Assembly: GCF_004114695.1 (NCBI RefSeq)
Contig: NZ_CP035310.1
Coordinates: 2,649,501-2,713,500, forward strand
From: Erythrobacter sp. HKB08
Lineage (GTDB): Bacteria; Pseudomonadota; Alphaproteobacteria; Sphingomonadales; Sphingomonadaceae
DNA length: 64,000 bases
Direction of reading: 5' to 3'
This document shows, piece by piece, positions 27,175 to 36,746 of the stretch. Numbering within the stretch: position 1 is the first letter of the stretch; each line of letters starts with the position of its first letter. The notes beneath the pieces were generated by a model. That model did not search any database. It saw nothing but the letters and a program-made list of their open reading frames with translations, and was not told the DNA's origin. Made by a program: the position numbers and the translations under genes.

Positions 27175-28353
27175 TCAAGCGCCCGGCAGGTCGAGGATGC
27201 GCTTCGAGATTACGTTGAGCATGACCTCGCTGGTGCCGCCCTCGATCGAGTTGGCCTTGGTCCGCAGCCAGTTGCGCGAGGGCTTGCCGCCGCTCGTTTC
27301 GTCGCTTTCCCATTCGAGATTGCGCGAACCGCCTGCACTCATCATCAGCTCGTGGCGGCGCTTGTTGAGCTCGGTACCGGCGTATTTCATCATGTTCGGC
27401 TGGGCGGGATGCGCCTTGCCGACCTTGATTTCGTCGAGGAACTTCTCGCCCATCGCGCCATAGGCCAGCGCATCGACGTCGAACATCGCGAGTTCTGCGC
27501 GAAGCACCGGATCGATTTCGTCCGCGCTGCGGCTCATCGCGGCGCCGATCGTGCCGGTGTTGCCGCCGTCGGCGCCCGAAATCATCTCGCGCTCGTGGCC
27601 GAGCAGGTACTTGGCCACGTCCCAGCCGCGATTGACTTCGCCGACATAGGCCGGAACGTCCTCGCCATAGCTCTTGGGCACCTTAACATCGTCGAAGAAG
27701 GTCTCGCAGAAAGGCGAGCTGCCGCTGATCAGCAGGATCGGCTTGGTCGACACGCCTTCGCTCGCCATGTCGTAGAGCATGAAGGTGATGCCCTGGTACT
27801 TGTTCTCCTTGTCCGTGCGGACGAGGCAGAAAATCCAGTCGGCCTTGTCGGCGTAGGAGGTCCAGATCTTCTGGCCGTTGACGACCCAGTGATCGCCCTT
27901 GTCCTCGCCGAAGGTCTGCAAGGACACGAGGTCCGAACCCGAACCAGGCTCCGAATAGCCCTGGCACCAGCGGATTTCGCCGCGCGCGATCTCATTGAGG
28001 AAGCGCTTCTTCTGGCCTTCCGTGCCGAAGTGCAGCAGCGCCGGACCGAGCATCCAGATACCGAAGCTCGATAGCGGCGGACGGGCACCGATGCGCGCCA
28101 TTTCCTCGCGCAGCACCTTGGCTTCCGCAGGCGAGAGGCCGGCACCGCCATATTCCTTCGGCCATGCGGGCACGGTGTAGCCCTTTTCGACCGCCGCTTC
28201 GAACCACGCTTTCTGCGCGTCGTTCTTGAAGGTCGCGTTGCGGCCACCCCAGTAAACATCGTCCTCGTCACGCACCGGTTCGCGCATTTCGGCCGGGCAA
28301 TTCGCCTCCAGCCATTCGCGCGTTTCCATGCGGAAGGTATCGAGATCGGACAT
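27175..28353 (-). CDS. acyl-CoA dehydrogenase family protein
   Basis: Second ACAD (392 aa) of the leftward operon. Markers: AEAKVLREEMARIGARPPLSSFGIWMLGPALLHFGTE, RWCQGYSEPGSGSDLVSLQT (flavin/substrate loop), VNGQKIWTSYADKADWIFCLVRTD, and the C-terminal SNxEGGTSEVMLNVI-like end (NSIEGGTSEVMLNVISKRIL). This form is typical of the large-subunit ACADs found in degradation clusters. GAGGAG precedes ATG 28353. A LiuR-like palindrome lies 43 bp upstream. Confidence 0.94.
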   Translation of the reverse strand: MSDLDTFRMETREWLEANCPAEMREPVRDEDDVYWGGRNATFKNDAQKAWFEAAVEKGYTVPAWPKEYGGAGLSPAEAKVLREEMARIGARPPLSSFGIWMLGPALLHFGTEGQKKRFLNEIARGEIRWCQGYSEPGSGSDLVSLQTFGEDKGDHWVVNGQKIWTSYADKADWIFCLVRTDKENKYQGITFMLYDMASEGVSTKPILLISGSSPFCETFFDDVKVPKSYGEDVPAYVGEVNRGWDVAKYLLGHEREMISGADGGNTGTIGAAMSRSADEIDPVLRAELAMFDVDALAYGAMGEKFLDEIKVGKAHPAQPNMMKYAGTELNKRRHELMMSAGGSRNLEWESDETSGGKPSRNWLRTKANSIEGGTSEVMLNVISKRILDLPGA

Positions 28354-28395
28354 GGGAACTCCTCTCATTTTCGAAAATGGCGTATGGTTCGCCTG

Positions 28396-28411
28396 TTGAC
28401 GCTTACGTTAA
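28396..28411. promoter_or_regulatory. LiuR-like operator between divergent catabolic operons
   Basis: TTGACGCTTACGTTAA is a near-perfect palindrome (TTGACG / CGTTAA around CTTA). It fits the TTnACG-N4-CGTnAA form reported for MerR-family LiuR regulators of branched-chain acyl-CoA degradation in proteobacteria. It lies 43 bp before the leftward ACAD and 127 bp before the rightward SDR. A second TTGACG half-site is at 28482, near a possible -35 for the rightward operon. No regulator gene is in the window. Confidence 0.5.
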
Positions 28412-28537
28412 GGGGATTCGGGGCAAGACTGCAAGCGGCTTCGCCCCTGTCCAGCATGCCGTAGCGTCATCTCGTCGCGCGTTGACGGGAGGTCTTGCGC
28501 GCCTAAGCTAAGGTCAAAACAAAGGGAGAGGCCAGGT

Positions 28538-29398
28538 ATGCGATTCTCTGGCAAAACGGTGGTTATCACGGGTGCCGCATCGGGCATCGGAGAAGAGGCA
28601 GCGAAGCTGTTCGCAAGCGAAGGCGCGATCGTCTACGCGGCCGATATCGACGACAAGGCCGGACAGGCCCTCGCCGACGCATCGGACGGTTCGATCCGCT
28701 ACCAGCATTGCGATGTCTGCTCTTGCGAGGACATCAAGGCACTGATGGACCGCGCGGGCGAGGAGACCGGCGGGATCGACGTCGTGTTCAACAATGCGGG
28801 TGCCGGCGGCACGCGCGCACCGATGCACGAAGTCGAGCCGGACGAGTGGGACCGCACGATGGACCTGCTGCTGCGCTCGGTCGCCTTCGGCATCCGCTAT
28901 GCCGTCCCGCACATGAAGGGGCGCCCCGGCGCCTCGATCGTCAACACCTCGAGCGTCGCCGCAGTCGGGCCGGGCTATTCGCCGTCGGTCTACGCAGTGG
29001 CGAAGGGCGGCCTGCTCCACCTGACGAAGTCCGCTGCGGCCGACCTCGCCCAGTTCGGCATCCGTGTGAACGCAATCCAGCCGGGCTTCATCAACACCAA
29101 CATCTTCACCTCGACCCTCGAGATTCCCGACGAGATGAAGGGTGCGGCGAAAGACGCGATCCGGCAGATGTCGTCCAACGCCCAGCCGGTGAAACGCCCC
29201 GGCATGCCGCGCGATATCGCCGAAGCCTGCGCCTTCCTTGCCAGCGAGGCGGGCAGCTTCGTCAACGGCACTTCGTTGATCGTCGACGGCGGGATCACCA
29301 TCGGCCCGCGCCATAGCTGGGACGAGGAAGAGCCGACCATGTTCGCCGCGCTCGAAGCGATGGAAGAGGCCGCGAAGGCCGGAGACGCCTCCGCGTGA
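28538..29398 (+). CDS. SDR family oxidoreductase
   Basis: Classical SDR (286 aa), first gene of the rightward operon. Cofactor motif TGAASGIGEEAAKLF, NNAGAGG, Ser in NTSSVAAVG and YAVAKGG (catalytic Tyr and Lys) near residue 155 are intact, and VDGGITIGPRHSWDEEEP is a C-terminal end with an acidic extension. Substrate unknown; a hydroxy-acid or alcohol intermediate is likely given the neighbours. AAGGGAG lies before the ATG. It overlaps the permease start by four bases. Confidence 0.9.
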   Translation: MRFSGKTVVITGAASGIGEEAAKLFASEGAIVYAADIDDKAGQALADASDGSIRYQHCDVCSCEDIKALMDRAGEETGGIDVVFNNAGAGGTRAPMHEVEPDEWDRTMDLLLRSVAFGIRYAVPHMKGRPGASIVNTSSVAAVGPGYSPSVYAVAKGGLLHLTKSAAADLAQFGIRVNAIQPGFINTNIFTSTLEIPDEMKGAAKDAIRQMSSNAQPVKRPGMPRDIAEACAFLASEAGSFVNGTSLIVDGGITIGPRHSWDEEEPTMFAALEAMEEAAKAGDASA

Positions 29399-30831
29399 AT
29401 TTCATCGAGGGCCCCATCCCCCAGCGCTTCAAGCTGGTACATGGCTTCGGGGCTGTCGCCTTCGGAGTAAAGGACAGCGGGTTCAGTTTCTTCCTGCTGA
29501 TGTACTACAGCCAGGTGCTGGGCATGGATGCGGGCCTCGTCGGCACGATCCTGCTCGTCGCCTTGCTGGTCGATGCGGTGGTCGACCCGATCCTCGGATA
29601 CCTGTCCGACCGGACCTACACCCGCTGGGGGCGGCGCCTGCCGTGGCTCTATGTCGCGCCGATCCCGCTCGCCTTTGCCTGGGTAATGCTGTGGTCCCCG
29701 CCCGGCGGCGAAGCGCCGAGTGCGCTCGGACTGCTCGCCATAGCGGTCGTCGTGCGGGTGCTGCTGTCGGCCTGCGAGGTGCCGTCGGTCTCGCTCGTGC
29801 CCGAGATAACATCGGACTACGACAACCGCACGACGCTGTTTCGCTATCGCTACCTGTCTGGCTGGATGGGCGGGATCCTGATGATGATCCTCGCCTATAC
29901 GGTCTTCATGCCGGGGGCGGAGGGCCTGTTGCAGCAGGACGGATATCTCGCCTTCGGGACATTCGGCGCGATCCTGATGGTCATCTCGGTGCTCGGCTCG
30001 GCCATCGGACAGCATAAGGTCGTCGCCCACCTGCCTGCGACCAAGCCTGCCCCGTTCAGCCTCAAGGCGGCCTTTTCGGAGATCATCGAGGCTTTCAGCG
30101 AGAAAGCCTTCGTCATCTTCGCGCTCGGCGGGCTCGCCGCCTACGTCAGCCAGGGCATGACCTTTTCCATCTCGAACTACCTCAACATTTTCGTGTGGCA
30201 GTTCGACCGCGCGGCGCTGACCGCCTACCCGCTGATCCTCGGCGTTTCGGTGGTGATGATGTTCTTCATCGTCGGCCCGATGCACAAGCGCCTCGGCAAG
30301 CCGAAGAGCGCGGCATTGAGCGCCATCATCGCGCTCGTCATCACGCTGATCCCCTACATGCTGTTCCTCGCCGGCGCATGGCCCGAGGCCGGAACCCTTG
30401 CCTCGACCGCGCTGATCTACGGGTTCATCGTCTTTGCGAACCTGTTCGGCATCGTGGTGATGATCTCGGCATCCTCGATGATCGCGGAAATCGTCGAAGC
30501 CTTCGAGGAACGCACCGGCCGCCGCGCGGAAGGCAGCTTCTATTCCGGCAACTGGCTGGTCCAGAAATGCGCCACCGGCTTCGGCATTTTCATCACCGGC
30601 CAGATCGTGGCGATCTCGCAATTGCCGACCGATGCGCAGCCAGGGACGGTCGACAGCGGCGTTCTGGGCACGATGATCCTCGCCTATGGCGGCGCGGTCG
30701 TCGTGCTGGGACTCGTCACCGCATATTGGCTCGGCCGCTTCCCGATCGACCGGGCAGAACACGAACGCAGGCTTGCCGCCCTCGACCTCGTCGCACGCGG
30801 GGATGTCGACGGCGGGACCACCGTACCCTAA
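29395..30831 (+). CDS. MFS transporter, GPH (glycoside-pentoside-hexuronide) type
   Basis: Inner-membrane permease (478 aa) with about 12 helices. The GPH-type motif AVVDPILGYLSDRTYTRWGRRLPWLYVAPIPLAFAW between helices 2 and 3 is clear; the second-half equivalent is degenerate. It starts at GTG 29395, overlapping the SDR stop (GTGA). GPH members take up sugars, but many in alphaproteobacterial acyl-CoA clusters are thought to move organic acids or terpenoids. Here it probably imports the substrate of the operon. Confidence 0.88.
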   Translation: MNFIEGPIPQRFKLVHGFGAVAFGVKDSGFSFFLLMYYSQVLGMDAGLVGTILLVALLVDAVVDPILGYLSDRTYTRWGRRLPWLYVAPIPLAFAWVMLWSPPGGEAPSALGLLAIAVVVRVLLSACEVPSVSLVPEITSDYDNRTTLFRYRYLSGWMGGILMMILAYTVFMPGAEGLLQQDGYLAFGTFGAILMVISVLGSAIGQHKVVAHLPATKPAPFSLKAAFSEIIEAFSEKAFVIFALGGLAAYVSQGMTFSISNYLNIFVWQFDRAALTAYPLILGVSVVMMFFIVGPMHKRLGKPKSAALSAIIALVITLIPYMLFLAGAWPEAGTLASTALIYGFIVFANLFGIVVMISASSMIAEIVEAFEERTGRRAEGSFYSGNWLVQKCATGFGIFITGQIVAISQLPTDAQPGTVDSGVLGTMILAYGGAVVVLGLVTAYWLGRFPIDRAEHERRLAALDLVARGDVDGGTTVP

Positions 30832-30861
30832 GAATTTCGCGACTCAGAAAGGACTGACACC

Positions 30862-32193
30862 ATGAACTTCGACCTGACCGACCGGCAAACCCACTGGCGC
30901 GACCGTGTGCGTGACTTCATCGAAGAGAACATTCGCCCCAACAACGATGTCTACAAGCAGCAGGATGTCGAGGGCGATCGCTGGAAGGTGATCCCGATCA
31001 TCGAAGAGATGAAAGCGAAGGCCAAGGAGCAGGGCATCTGGAACCTGTTCATGCCGCCGCAGGGCCAGCTGAGCCATGTCGACGACAGCTTCGAGTTCGA
31101 AGGCCCGGGCCTGACCAACCTCGAATATGCGCTTTGCGCCGAGGAAATGGGCCGCATCGGCTGGTCGAGCGAGGTGTTCAACTGCTCCGCCCCCGATACC
31201 GGCAACATGGAAGTGTTCCACCGCTACGGCACGCTGGAGCAGAAGGAAGAGTGGCTGCGCCCGCTGATGAACGGCGAAATCCGTTCGGCCTTCCTCATGA
31301 CCGAGCCCTACACCGCTTCCTCCGACGCGACGAACATCGAGACGCGCATCGAGAAGGACGGCGACGAATACGTCATCAACGGCCGCAAATGGTGGTCCTC
31401 GGGCCTCGGCGATCCGCGCTGCAAGGTCGCGATCGTCATGGGCAAGACCGACTTCGGCGCCCAGCGCCACGCCCAGCAGTCGCAGGTCATCGTGCCGATG
31501 GACGCGCCGGGCGTGAACATCCTGCGCCACCTGCCGGTCTTCGGCTATGACGATGCGCCGCACGGCCACATGGAAGTCGAGCTGAAGGACGTGCGCGTTC
31601 CGGTCAGCAACCTGTTGCTCGGCGAAGGCCGCGGCTTCGAGATCGCGCAGGGCCGCCTCGGCCCGGGCCGTATCCACCACTGCATGCGCACCATCGGCGT
31701 TGCCGAGGAAGCACTCGCCAAGATGTGCCGCCGCCTGCAGGAGCGCGAGGCGTTCGGCAAGCCGATCTACAAGCACTCGGTCTGGGAAGAGCGCGTTGCC
31801 CGTGCCCGCATCGACATCGAGATGACCCGCCTGCTCTGCCTCAAGGCCGCCGACATGATGGACAAGGTCGGCAACAAGGTTGCCAAGCAGGAAATCGCCA
31901 TGATCAAGGTGCAGGCGCCGAACATGGCCCTGCGGATCATCGACGATGCGATCCAGGCCCATGGCGGCGGCGGCGTTTCGGAAGACTACGGCCTCGCCAG
32001 CGCCTACGCACACCAGCGTACGCTGCGCCTCGCCGACGGTCCGGACGAGGTGCACGCACGCTCGATCGCGCGCATGGAATTCGCCAAGCACTCGCCCAAC
32101 CAGGGCCCGACTGCGAATGCCCTGCGCGACGGCAAGGGTCCGGCGCCGATGACGCAGGACTTCACCTCCGGTGACCTGGCGGTGACGCGCTAA
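30862..32193 (+). CDS. ACAD10/11-like acyl-CoA dehydrogenase
   Basis: 443-aa acyl-CoA dehydrogenase whose closest remembered relatives are the dehydrogenase domains of animal ACAD10/ACAD11: [65 protein letters not shown] and [14 protein letters not shown] are near-identical blocks. In ACAD11 and the Pseudomonas LvaAC pathway, a kinase phosphorylates a 4-hydroxyacyl-CoA and this partner converts the phosphate to the 2-enoyl or 3-hydroxy form. The kinase homologue is encoded two genes downstream. The next gene overlaps by one base (TAATG). Confidence 0.93.
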   Translation: MNFDLTDRQTHWRDRVRDFIEENIRPNNDVYKQQDVEGDRWKVIPIIEEMKAKAKEQGIWNLFMPPQGQLSHVDDSFEFEGPGLTNLEYALCAEEMGRIGWSSEVFNCSAPDTGNMEVFHRYGTLEQKEEWLRPLMNGEIRSAFLMTEPYTASSDATNIETRIEKDGDEYVINGRKWWSSGLGDPRCKVAIVMGKTDFGAQRHAQQSQVIVPMDAPGVNILRHLPVFGYDDAPHGHMEVELKDVRVPVSNLLLGEGRGFEIAQGRLGPGRIHHCMRTIGVAEEALAKMCRRLQEREAFGKPIYKHSVWEERVARARIDIEMTRLLCLKAADMMDKVGNKVAKQEIAMIKVQAPNMALRIIDDAIQAHGGGGVSEDYGLASAYAHQRTLRLADGPDEVHARSIARMEFAKHSPNQGPTANALRDGKGPAPMTQDFTSGDLAVTR

Positions 32194-33281
32194 TGGCAAA
32201 GGCAGCAATCCTCGAACAGCCCGGCCAGGGCCTCGTCATCGGCGAGGTCGAGATTGCCGATCCCGCTCCGCATGAAGTGCTGATCGACACCAAGGCCTGC
32301 GGCCTGTGTCACTCCGATCTGCACTTCATCGACGGCGCCTACCCGCACCCGCTCCCGGCGATCCCGGGCCACGAGGCGGCAGGCGTCGTGCGGGCGGTCG
32401 GCAGCGAGGTGAAGACGGTGAAGCCGGGCGACCACGTCGTATCCTGCCTCAGCGCCTTCTGCGGCCACTGCGAGTTCTGCGTGACCGGCCGCATGGCCCT
32501 GTGCCTCGGCGGCGACACCCGCCGTGCGCCCGATTCCACCCCGCGCATCCGCCGGGCGGACGGCTCGCCGGTCAACCAGATGCTGAACCTCTCGGCCTTC
32601 AGCGAGCAGATGCTGATCCACGAACATGCCTGCGTCGCGATCGACAAGGACATGCCGCTCGACCGTGCCGCCGTGATCGGCTGCGCGGTGACGACGGGTG
32701 CCGGGACGATCTTCAATGCGGCTGCCGTGGTTCCGGGCGAAACGGTTCTCGTCGTCGGTTGCGGCGGCGTCGGCCTCGCGGCGATCAACGCGGCGAAGAT
32801 CGCCGGCGCCGGCAAGGTCATCGCGGCCGATCCGCTGCCGGAGAAGCGCGAGCTCGCCAAGGTGCTCGGCGCAACGCATACCGTCGACGCGCTGGCCGAA
32901 GATGCTGCCAAGCAGATCATCGAGATCTCGGGCGGCGGCGTCCATTACGGCATCGAGGCCGTCGGGCGGCAGGCTTCAGCCGACCTCGCCGTGGCTTCGC
33001 TGCGCCGTGGCGGCACCGCGATCATCCTCGGGATGATGCCGCTCGACTGCAAGGTCGGGCTGGGTGCGATGGACCTGCTTTCGGGCAAGAAGCTGCAGGG
33101 CGCGATCATGGGTGAGAACCACTTCCCGGTGGACCTCCCGCGCCTGGTCGACTTCTACATGCGCGGCCTGCTCGATCTCGACACGATCATCGCCGAGCGG
33201 ATCCCGCTCGAAGACATCAACAAGGGCTTCGACAAGATGCGTGACGGTCACTCGGCCCGCAGCGTGGTGGTGTTCGACTGA
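32193..33281 (+). CDS. zinc-dependent alcohol dehydrogenase
   Basis: Medium-chain ADH (362 aa). Catalytic zinc ligands sit in CGLCHSDLHFID and GHEAAGVV; the structural zinc cluster is in CLSAFCGHCEFCVTGRMALC. The cofactor site is VLVVGCGGVGLAAINAAK. It closely resembles the class III/Rxyl3153-like dehydrogenases seen in mycobacterial and sphingomonad catabolic clusters. It may oxidise the alcohol that feeds the acyl-CoA steps of this operon. Coupled on both sides: ATG overlaps the ACAD stop and its TGA overlaps the kinase start. Confidence 0.93.
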   Translation: MAKAAILEQPGQGLVIGEVEIADPAPHEVLIDTKACGLCHSDLHFIDGAYPHPLPAIPGHEAAGVVRAVGSEVKTVKPGDHVVSCLSAFCGHCEFCVTGRMALCLGGDTRRAPDSTPRIRRADGSPVNQMLNLSAFSEQMLIHEHACVAIDKDMPLDRAAVIGCAVTTGAGTIFNAAAVVPGETVLVVGCGGVGLAAINAAKIAGAGKVIAADPLPEKRELAKVLGATHTVDALAEDAAKQIIEISGGGVHYGIEAVGRQASADLAVASLRRGGTAIILGMMPLDCKVGLGAMDLLSGKKLQGAIMGENHFPVDLPRLVDFYMRGLLDLDTIIAERIPLEDINKGFDKMRDGHSARSVVVFD

Positions 33282-34363
33282 TGGCAAGCGAGCAACCGAT
33301 GGATTTCGACAAGGAAATGGTCGGCACGATCGAAGTGCCGGAAGCCGACCAGCTGGACCTGGACAGCCTTACCGCCTGGTTCGAGGCCAATGTCGACGGC
33401 TATGAAGGCCCGATCAGCTATTCGAAGTTCAAGGGTGGCCAGTCGAACCCGACCTACCGGATCGACACGCCGGGCGCGTCCTACGTCCTGCGCCGCCAGC
33501 CCTTCGGCAAGCTGTTGCCGAGCGCGCATGCGGTGGACCGCGAATATAAGGCGATGACCGGCCTTTATCCGACCGGCTTCCCGGTCCCGCGCACCTACGG
33601 GCTGTGCGAAGATCCGGAGGTCATCGGCTCCAAGTTCTTCGTCATGAGCATGGCCGATGGACGAAGCTTGTGGAACGGCGCGCTGCCCGGCGTCTCGAAA
33701 GAGGACCGGCGCGAAATCTACAATTCGATGATCGATACCATGGCCGATCTTCACCTGAAGAAGCCGAACGAGATCGGTCTCGGCGATTTCGGCAAGCCGG
33801 ACGATTATTGCGCGCGCCAGATCAGCCGCTGGACCAAGCAGTACAAACTGTCGGAAACCGAGCACCAGCCGAAGATGGAGCGCCTCATCGAATGGCTGCC
33901 GGAGACCATCCCGCCGCAGCATGAAAGCTCGGTCGTGCATGGCGACTACCGCCTCGACAACATGATCTTCCACAAGACCGAGAACCGCGTGATCGCGGTG
34001 CTCGACTGGGAGCTCTCGACGCTCGGCGATCCGATTGCCGACTTCAGCTACCTGATGCTCAACTGGAAGAACGAGAGCGATGGGCGAGCCGGTCTCGCCA
34101 GCCTCGACCTGGAAGATCTGGGTATCCCGACGATGCAGGAAGCGGTCGACCGCTATGTCGCGCGGACCGGTTATCCCGTGCCGCCGATGGACTGGTACTT
34201 CGGCTACAACCTGTTCCGGCTCGCAGGGATCATGCAGGGCATCAAGAAGCGCGTGATCGACGGCACTGCCTCGTCAGCACATGCCAAGTCGATGAGCGAG
34301 CGGGTCACGCCGCTGATCGAGCGGGCCTACGACTTCGCGAAGGCTGCGGGCATGCCGGACTGA
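33281..34363 (+). CDS. ACAD10/11-like phosphotransferase (APH-fold kinase)
   Basis: Kinase of the APH fold (360 aa) matching the N-terminal kinase domain of ACAD10/11 and bacterial LvaA: FKGGQSNPTYRI (nucleotide loop), YVLRRQPFGKLLPSAHAVDREYK (the phosphate-anchoring Lys/Arg), WTKQYKLSETEHQPKMERLIEWLP, catalytic HGDYRLDN (Brenner motif) and VLDWELSTLGDP (metal-binding Asp). It is thus expected to phosphorylate a hydroxyacyl-CoA and not an antibiotic. In animals kinase and dehydrogenase are fused; here they are split but co-transcribed. Last gene of the operon. Confidence 0.92.
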   Translation: MASEQPMDFDKEMVGTIEVPEADQLDLDSLTAWFEANVDGYEGPISYSKFKGGQSNPTYRIDTPGASYVLRRQPFGKLLPSAHAVDREYKAMTGLYPTGFPVPRTYGLCEDPEVIGSKFFVMSMADGRSLWNGALPGVSKEDRREIYNSMIDTMADLHLKKPNEIGLGDFGKPDDYCARQISRWTKQYKLSETEHQPKMERLIEWLPETIPPQHESSVVHGDYRLDNMIFHKTENRVIAVLDWELSTLGDPIADFSYLMLNWKNESDGRAGLASLDLEDLGIPTMQEAVDRYVARTGYPVPPMDWYFGYNLFRLAGIMQGIKKRVIDGTASSAHAKSMSERVTPLIERAYDFAKAAGMPD

Positions 34364-34377
34364 GCCGATTGGCTCAG
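34360..34377. terminator. hairpin spanning two convergent stop codons
   Basis: CTGAGCC-GATT-GGCTCAG is a perfect 7-bp stem with a four-base loop that contains the TGA of the kinase gene (34361-34363) and the stop of the S8 protease gene (34374-34376). There is no T tract, so it may only partly terminate either transcript. Confidence 0.4.
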
Positions 34378-36746
34378 AACTGCGTGCTCCAGCTGATCGC
34401 GGCGCCGACATCGGTCGGATTTGCCGCGACGTGACCCGGCTCCCGGCGGACGAACAGGCTCGATGCCGCCTGTCCGCCGAGCAGCCAGCCGCGCCATGAC
34501 AGCTCGCCCATGATCTCGCGTCCCTCGGGCGTGAATGGGAGGAAGCGTTCGCCGTAGATCTGGCTTTCGCTCGCGTAGTCATACGCCACAGGCAGGTTCA
34601 GCGAGAGGCCGCCGCTCTCGATCCGCAAGGGCTGCGAAATGCGCAGGCCGATGCTGTCGCCCTGCTGGAAGATGCGCGAGCGGGTGACGTCGAACGACCA
34701 GGCGAGGCTCGAAAGCCGCGAATTGCCGCCCGAGGCGTCTCGCAGCCGTGCGTCGGTCCGCCCTGCCCGCACCGCGCCGCCGAGCCGCCAGTCGTCGGCA
34801 ACGGGTGCGCCGAGCCGGGCGTCGAGGAACAGGCTGCGTGCGCCCTGCACGCCCAGGCTATCGTGGAAAATGCCGCCGAGCACGGTGTCGCGCTCGTCCA
34901 GCATGGTGAGGCCGAACGCCGTCTCGAGATCGCCGAAGCGCCGATCCGCGATGAGCGAGACGCTCTGCATGGGGCGATCCTCGAGCCTGCGGCCCACCCG
35001 GTCCGATGCGATGCGCGATGCGCCGATGAAAGCGTCCCCGGTCTCCGCAGTTGCCGTAAGCCCCCAGCCTCCGAGCTGCTGGCGAAGTGCGACGGAACCG
35101 TCGGTGCTGCGCAGGAAGCCGAAATCGCCTCCCGCATCGGGCGCAACCATGAAGGCCGGGCGGGAATGGCCCTGTAGCTGCGCGGCAAGCCCGTCGCTGC
35201 TTTCCGAAAAGCCGAATGCGATCTGCGTGTCCGGCGCGATCCGGGCCGCGACCCGCGCAGCAAGCACGCGCGATTGTTCTGCATCGCGTTCCGACAGGCC
35301 GAGCGGAAGCGCTGCGGCCCGTCCATCGTCGGCGATGGTGAACGCCATCGAGACACCGCCCGCACCGCCACTCACGCGGCGGCCTGACGTCTCGATTGCA
35401 CCACGAAGGCGCGGACGGACCGAGGCCGAGCGCAACCGATTGCCGAGGTCGATCGAATAGGCGCGGTCGTATTTGTCGGTAATGATCGTAGAAAGCGGGA
35501 CGTCGGTGAAAGCATCGCCCATCGGCCCCGATGCGACACCCGTGTCGTCCGACAGGGCGACCGCGATGGTCGAACCGGCGAGCGTCGTCGTGCCCGAAGG
35601 CTGTAGCGCGCGTGCAATATCGAGGATCCCACGACCGTATATCGGGTCGGTCCCCGCAGCGCCCGCATCGCTGGCACTGTCGAGGAGGATCGCGACGATT
35701 TCCTCGCCCGTGAGGTTCGGGAAAGCCTGCTTGAGCAGTGCGACCGCGCCGGCGACCTGCGGGGCGGAAAAGCTCGTGCCGGAAAACAGCGTCACGAAAT
35801 TGTTGCCGTTTTCGTCGGTCGTAATGCGCAGCGTGCCATTCTCGTAGACGCAGCAAATCCTCTCGCCCCGGGCCGTGATGAAAACGTTGGCGAGGCTACC
35901 GGCACGATTGGAGAAATCGGAAAACTGGCCGCTTTCGTCGATCGAGCCGACGATGATCACATTGTCCCCGGCAGCGGAGAAAATCCCTGCAGCGAAGGGG
36001 TCCGGCTGGTCCGGGTCGATCTGCGGATCGGTGGTATCGCCATCGTTCCCCGCGCTTACGACGATAACCACGCCCGCAGCCGCCGCCCGCTGGAGCGCGG
36101 AACGCAAGGTCGGGCTCGGCAGGCTGCCACCGAGGCTCAGATTGATGACGGTCGCGCCAGAGGCGACCGCCTGGTCGACCCCGCGCGCAATGTCGCTGTC
36201 GGAGAAGAGGCATCCGTCGAGCGCCGCTTCGGTCTCCGTCGCGCAGCTGCCCGGCTGGTCGGTCCTGAAGGCGAGGATCATGGCCTCGAACGCGATGCCG
36301 ATGACACCGGTGTTGTCGCGCGCGGCCGCTGCGACCAGCGCTACATTCGTGCCGTGGTCGTCCTCCGCATCGACCGTCCCATTGCCCGCGACATCGCGCG
36401 AGTCCGGGTGGATACGGCCCGCGAATTCCGGGCTGTCGACATCGATACCCGTGTCGATGATCGCGATGGTCGATCCGCTGCCCGTGATGCCGTCCTGCCA
36501 GGCGCTGACCGCATTGTGGAACCTCGGCCCGTCGGAGCGGCGCACTTCTGCCGTATCGAAGGAGGATGCCGTCGGCGTGGGGGTCGGGGTAGGCGTGGGT
36601 GTCGGCGAAGGCACCGGCGCGGGAGAAGGCGTGGGCAGGGGGCGCGGACCCGAGGTCGCGCCGCCGCCTCCGCCGCCACAAGCCGTGAGGAGGGCAATCG
36701 CTGCAAGCGCGCTACCACAGCGCAACCTGCGCAAGGGATGCTTCAT
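34374..36746 (-). CDS. S8 serine protease autotransporter, lipoprotein-type signal
   Basis: Subtilisin-family protease (790 aa). The N-terminus ends LLTAC at Cys23, a lipobox followed by a six-Gly stretch and a Pro/Thr-rich linker to about residue 62. The triad is intact: Asp98 (AIIDTGID), His131 (DDHGTN) and Ser325 (SGTSFSAPQ). About 380 residues follow; their C-terminal portion (GAPVADDWRLGGAVRAG, ending ISWSTQF with terminal Phe) has the alternating pattern of an autotransporter beta-barrel. AAGGA lies before ATG 36746. A lipidated N-terminus plus a barrel is unusual; one may be cleaved first. Confidence 0.9.
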   Translation of the reverse strand: MKHPLRRLRCGSALAAIALLTACGGGGGGATSGPRPLPTPSPAPVPSPTPTPTPTPTPTASSFDTAEVRRSDGPRFHNAVSAWQDGITGSGSTIAIIDTGIDVDSPEFAGRIHPDSRDVAGNGTVDAEDDHGTNVALVAAAARDNTGVIGIAFEAMILAFRTDQPGSCATETEAALDGCLFSDSDIARGVDQAVASGATVINLSLGGSLPSPTLRSALQRAAAAGVVIVVSAGNDGDTTDPQIDPDQPDPFAAGIFSAAGDNVIIVGSIDESGQFSDFSNRAGSLANVFITARGERICCVYENGTLRITTDENGNNFVTLFSGTSFSAPQVAGAVALLKQAFPNLTGEEIVAILLDSASDAGAAGTDPIYGRGILDIARALQPSGTTTLAGSTIAVALSDDTGVASGPMGDAFTDVPLSTIITDKYDRAYSIDLGNRLRSASVRPRLRGAIETSGRRVSGGAGGVSMAFTIADDGRAAALPLGLSERDAEQSRVLAARVAARIAPDTQIAFGFSESSDGLAAQLQGHSRPAFMVAPDAGGDFGFLRSTDGSVALRQQLGGWGLTATAETGDAFIGASRIASDRVGRRLEDRPMQSVSLIADRRFGDLETAFGLTMLDERDTVLGGIFHDSLGVQGARSLFLDARLGAPVADDWRLGGAVRAGRTDARLRDASGGNSRLSSLAWSFDVTRSRIFQQGDSIGLRISQPLRIESGGLSLNLPVAYDYASESQIYGERFLPFTPEGREIMGELSWRGWLLGGQAASSLFVRREPGHVAANPTDVGAAISWSTQF

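Noticed and set aside
33281-34363. Aminoglycoside phosphotransferase resistance gene
   Set aside because: The APH fold is shared, but the sequence matches ACAD10/11 kinases and the operon is catabolic.
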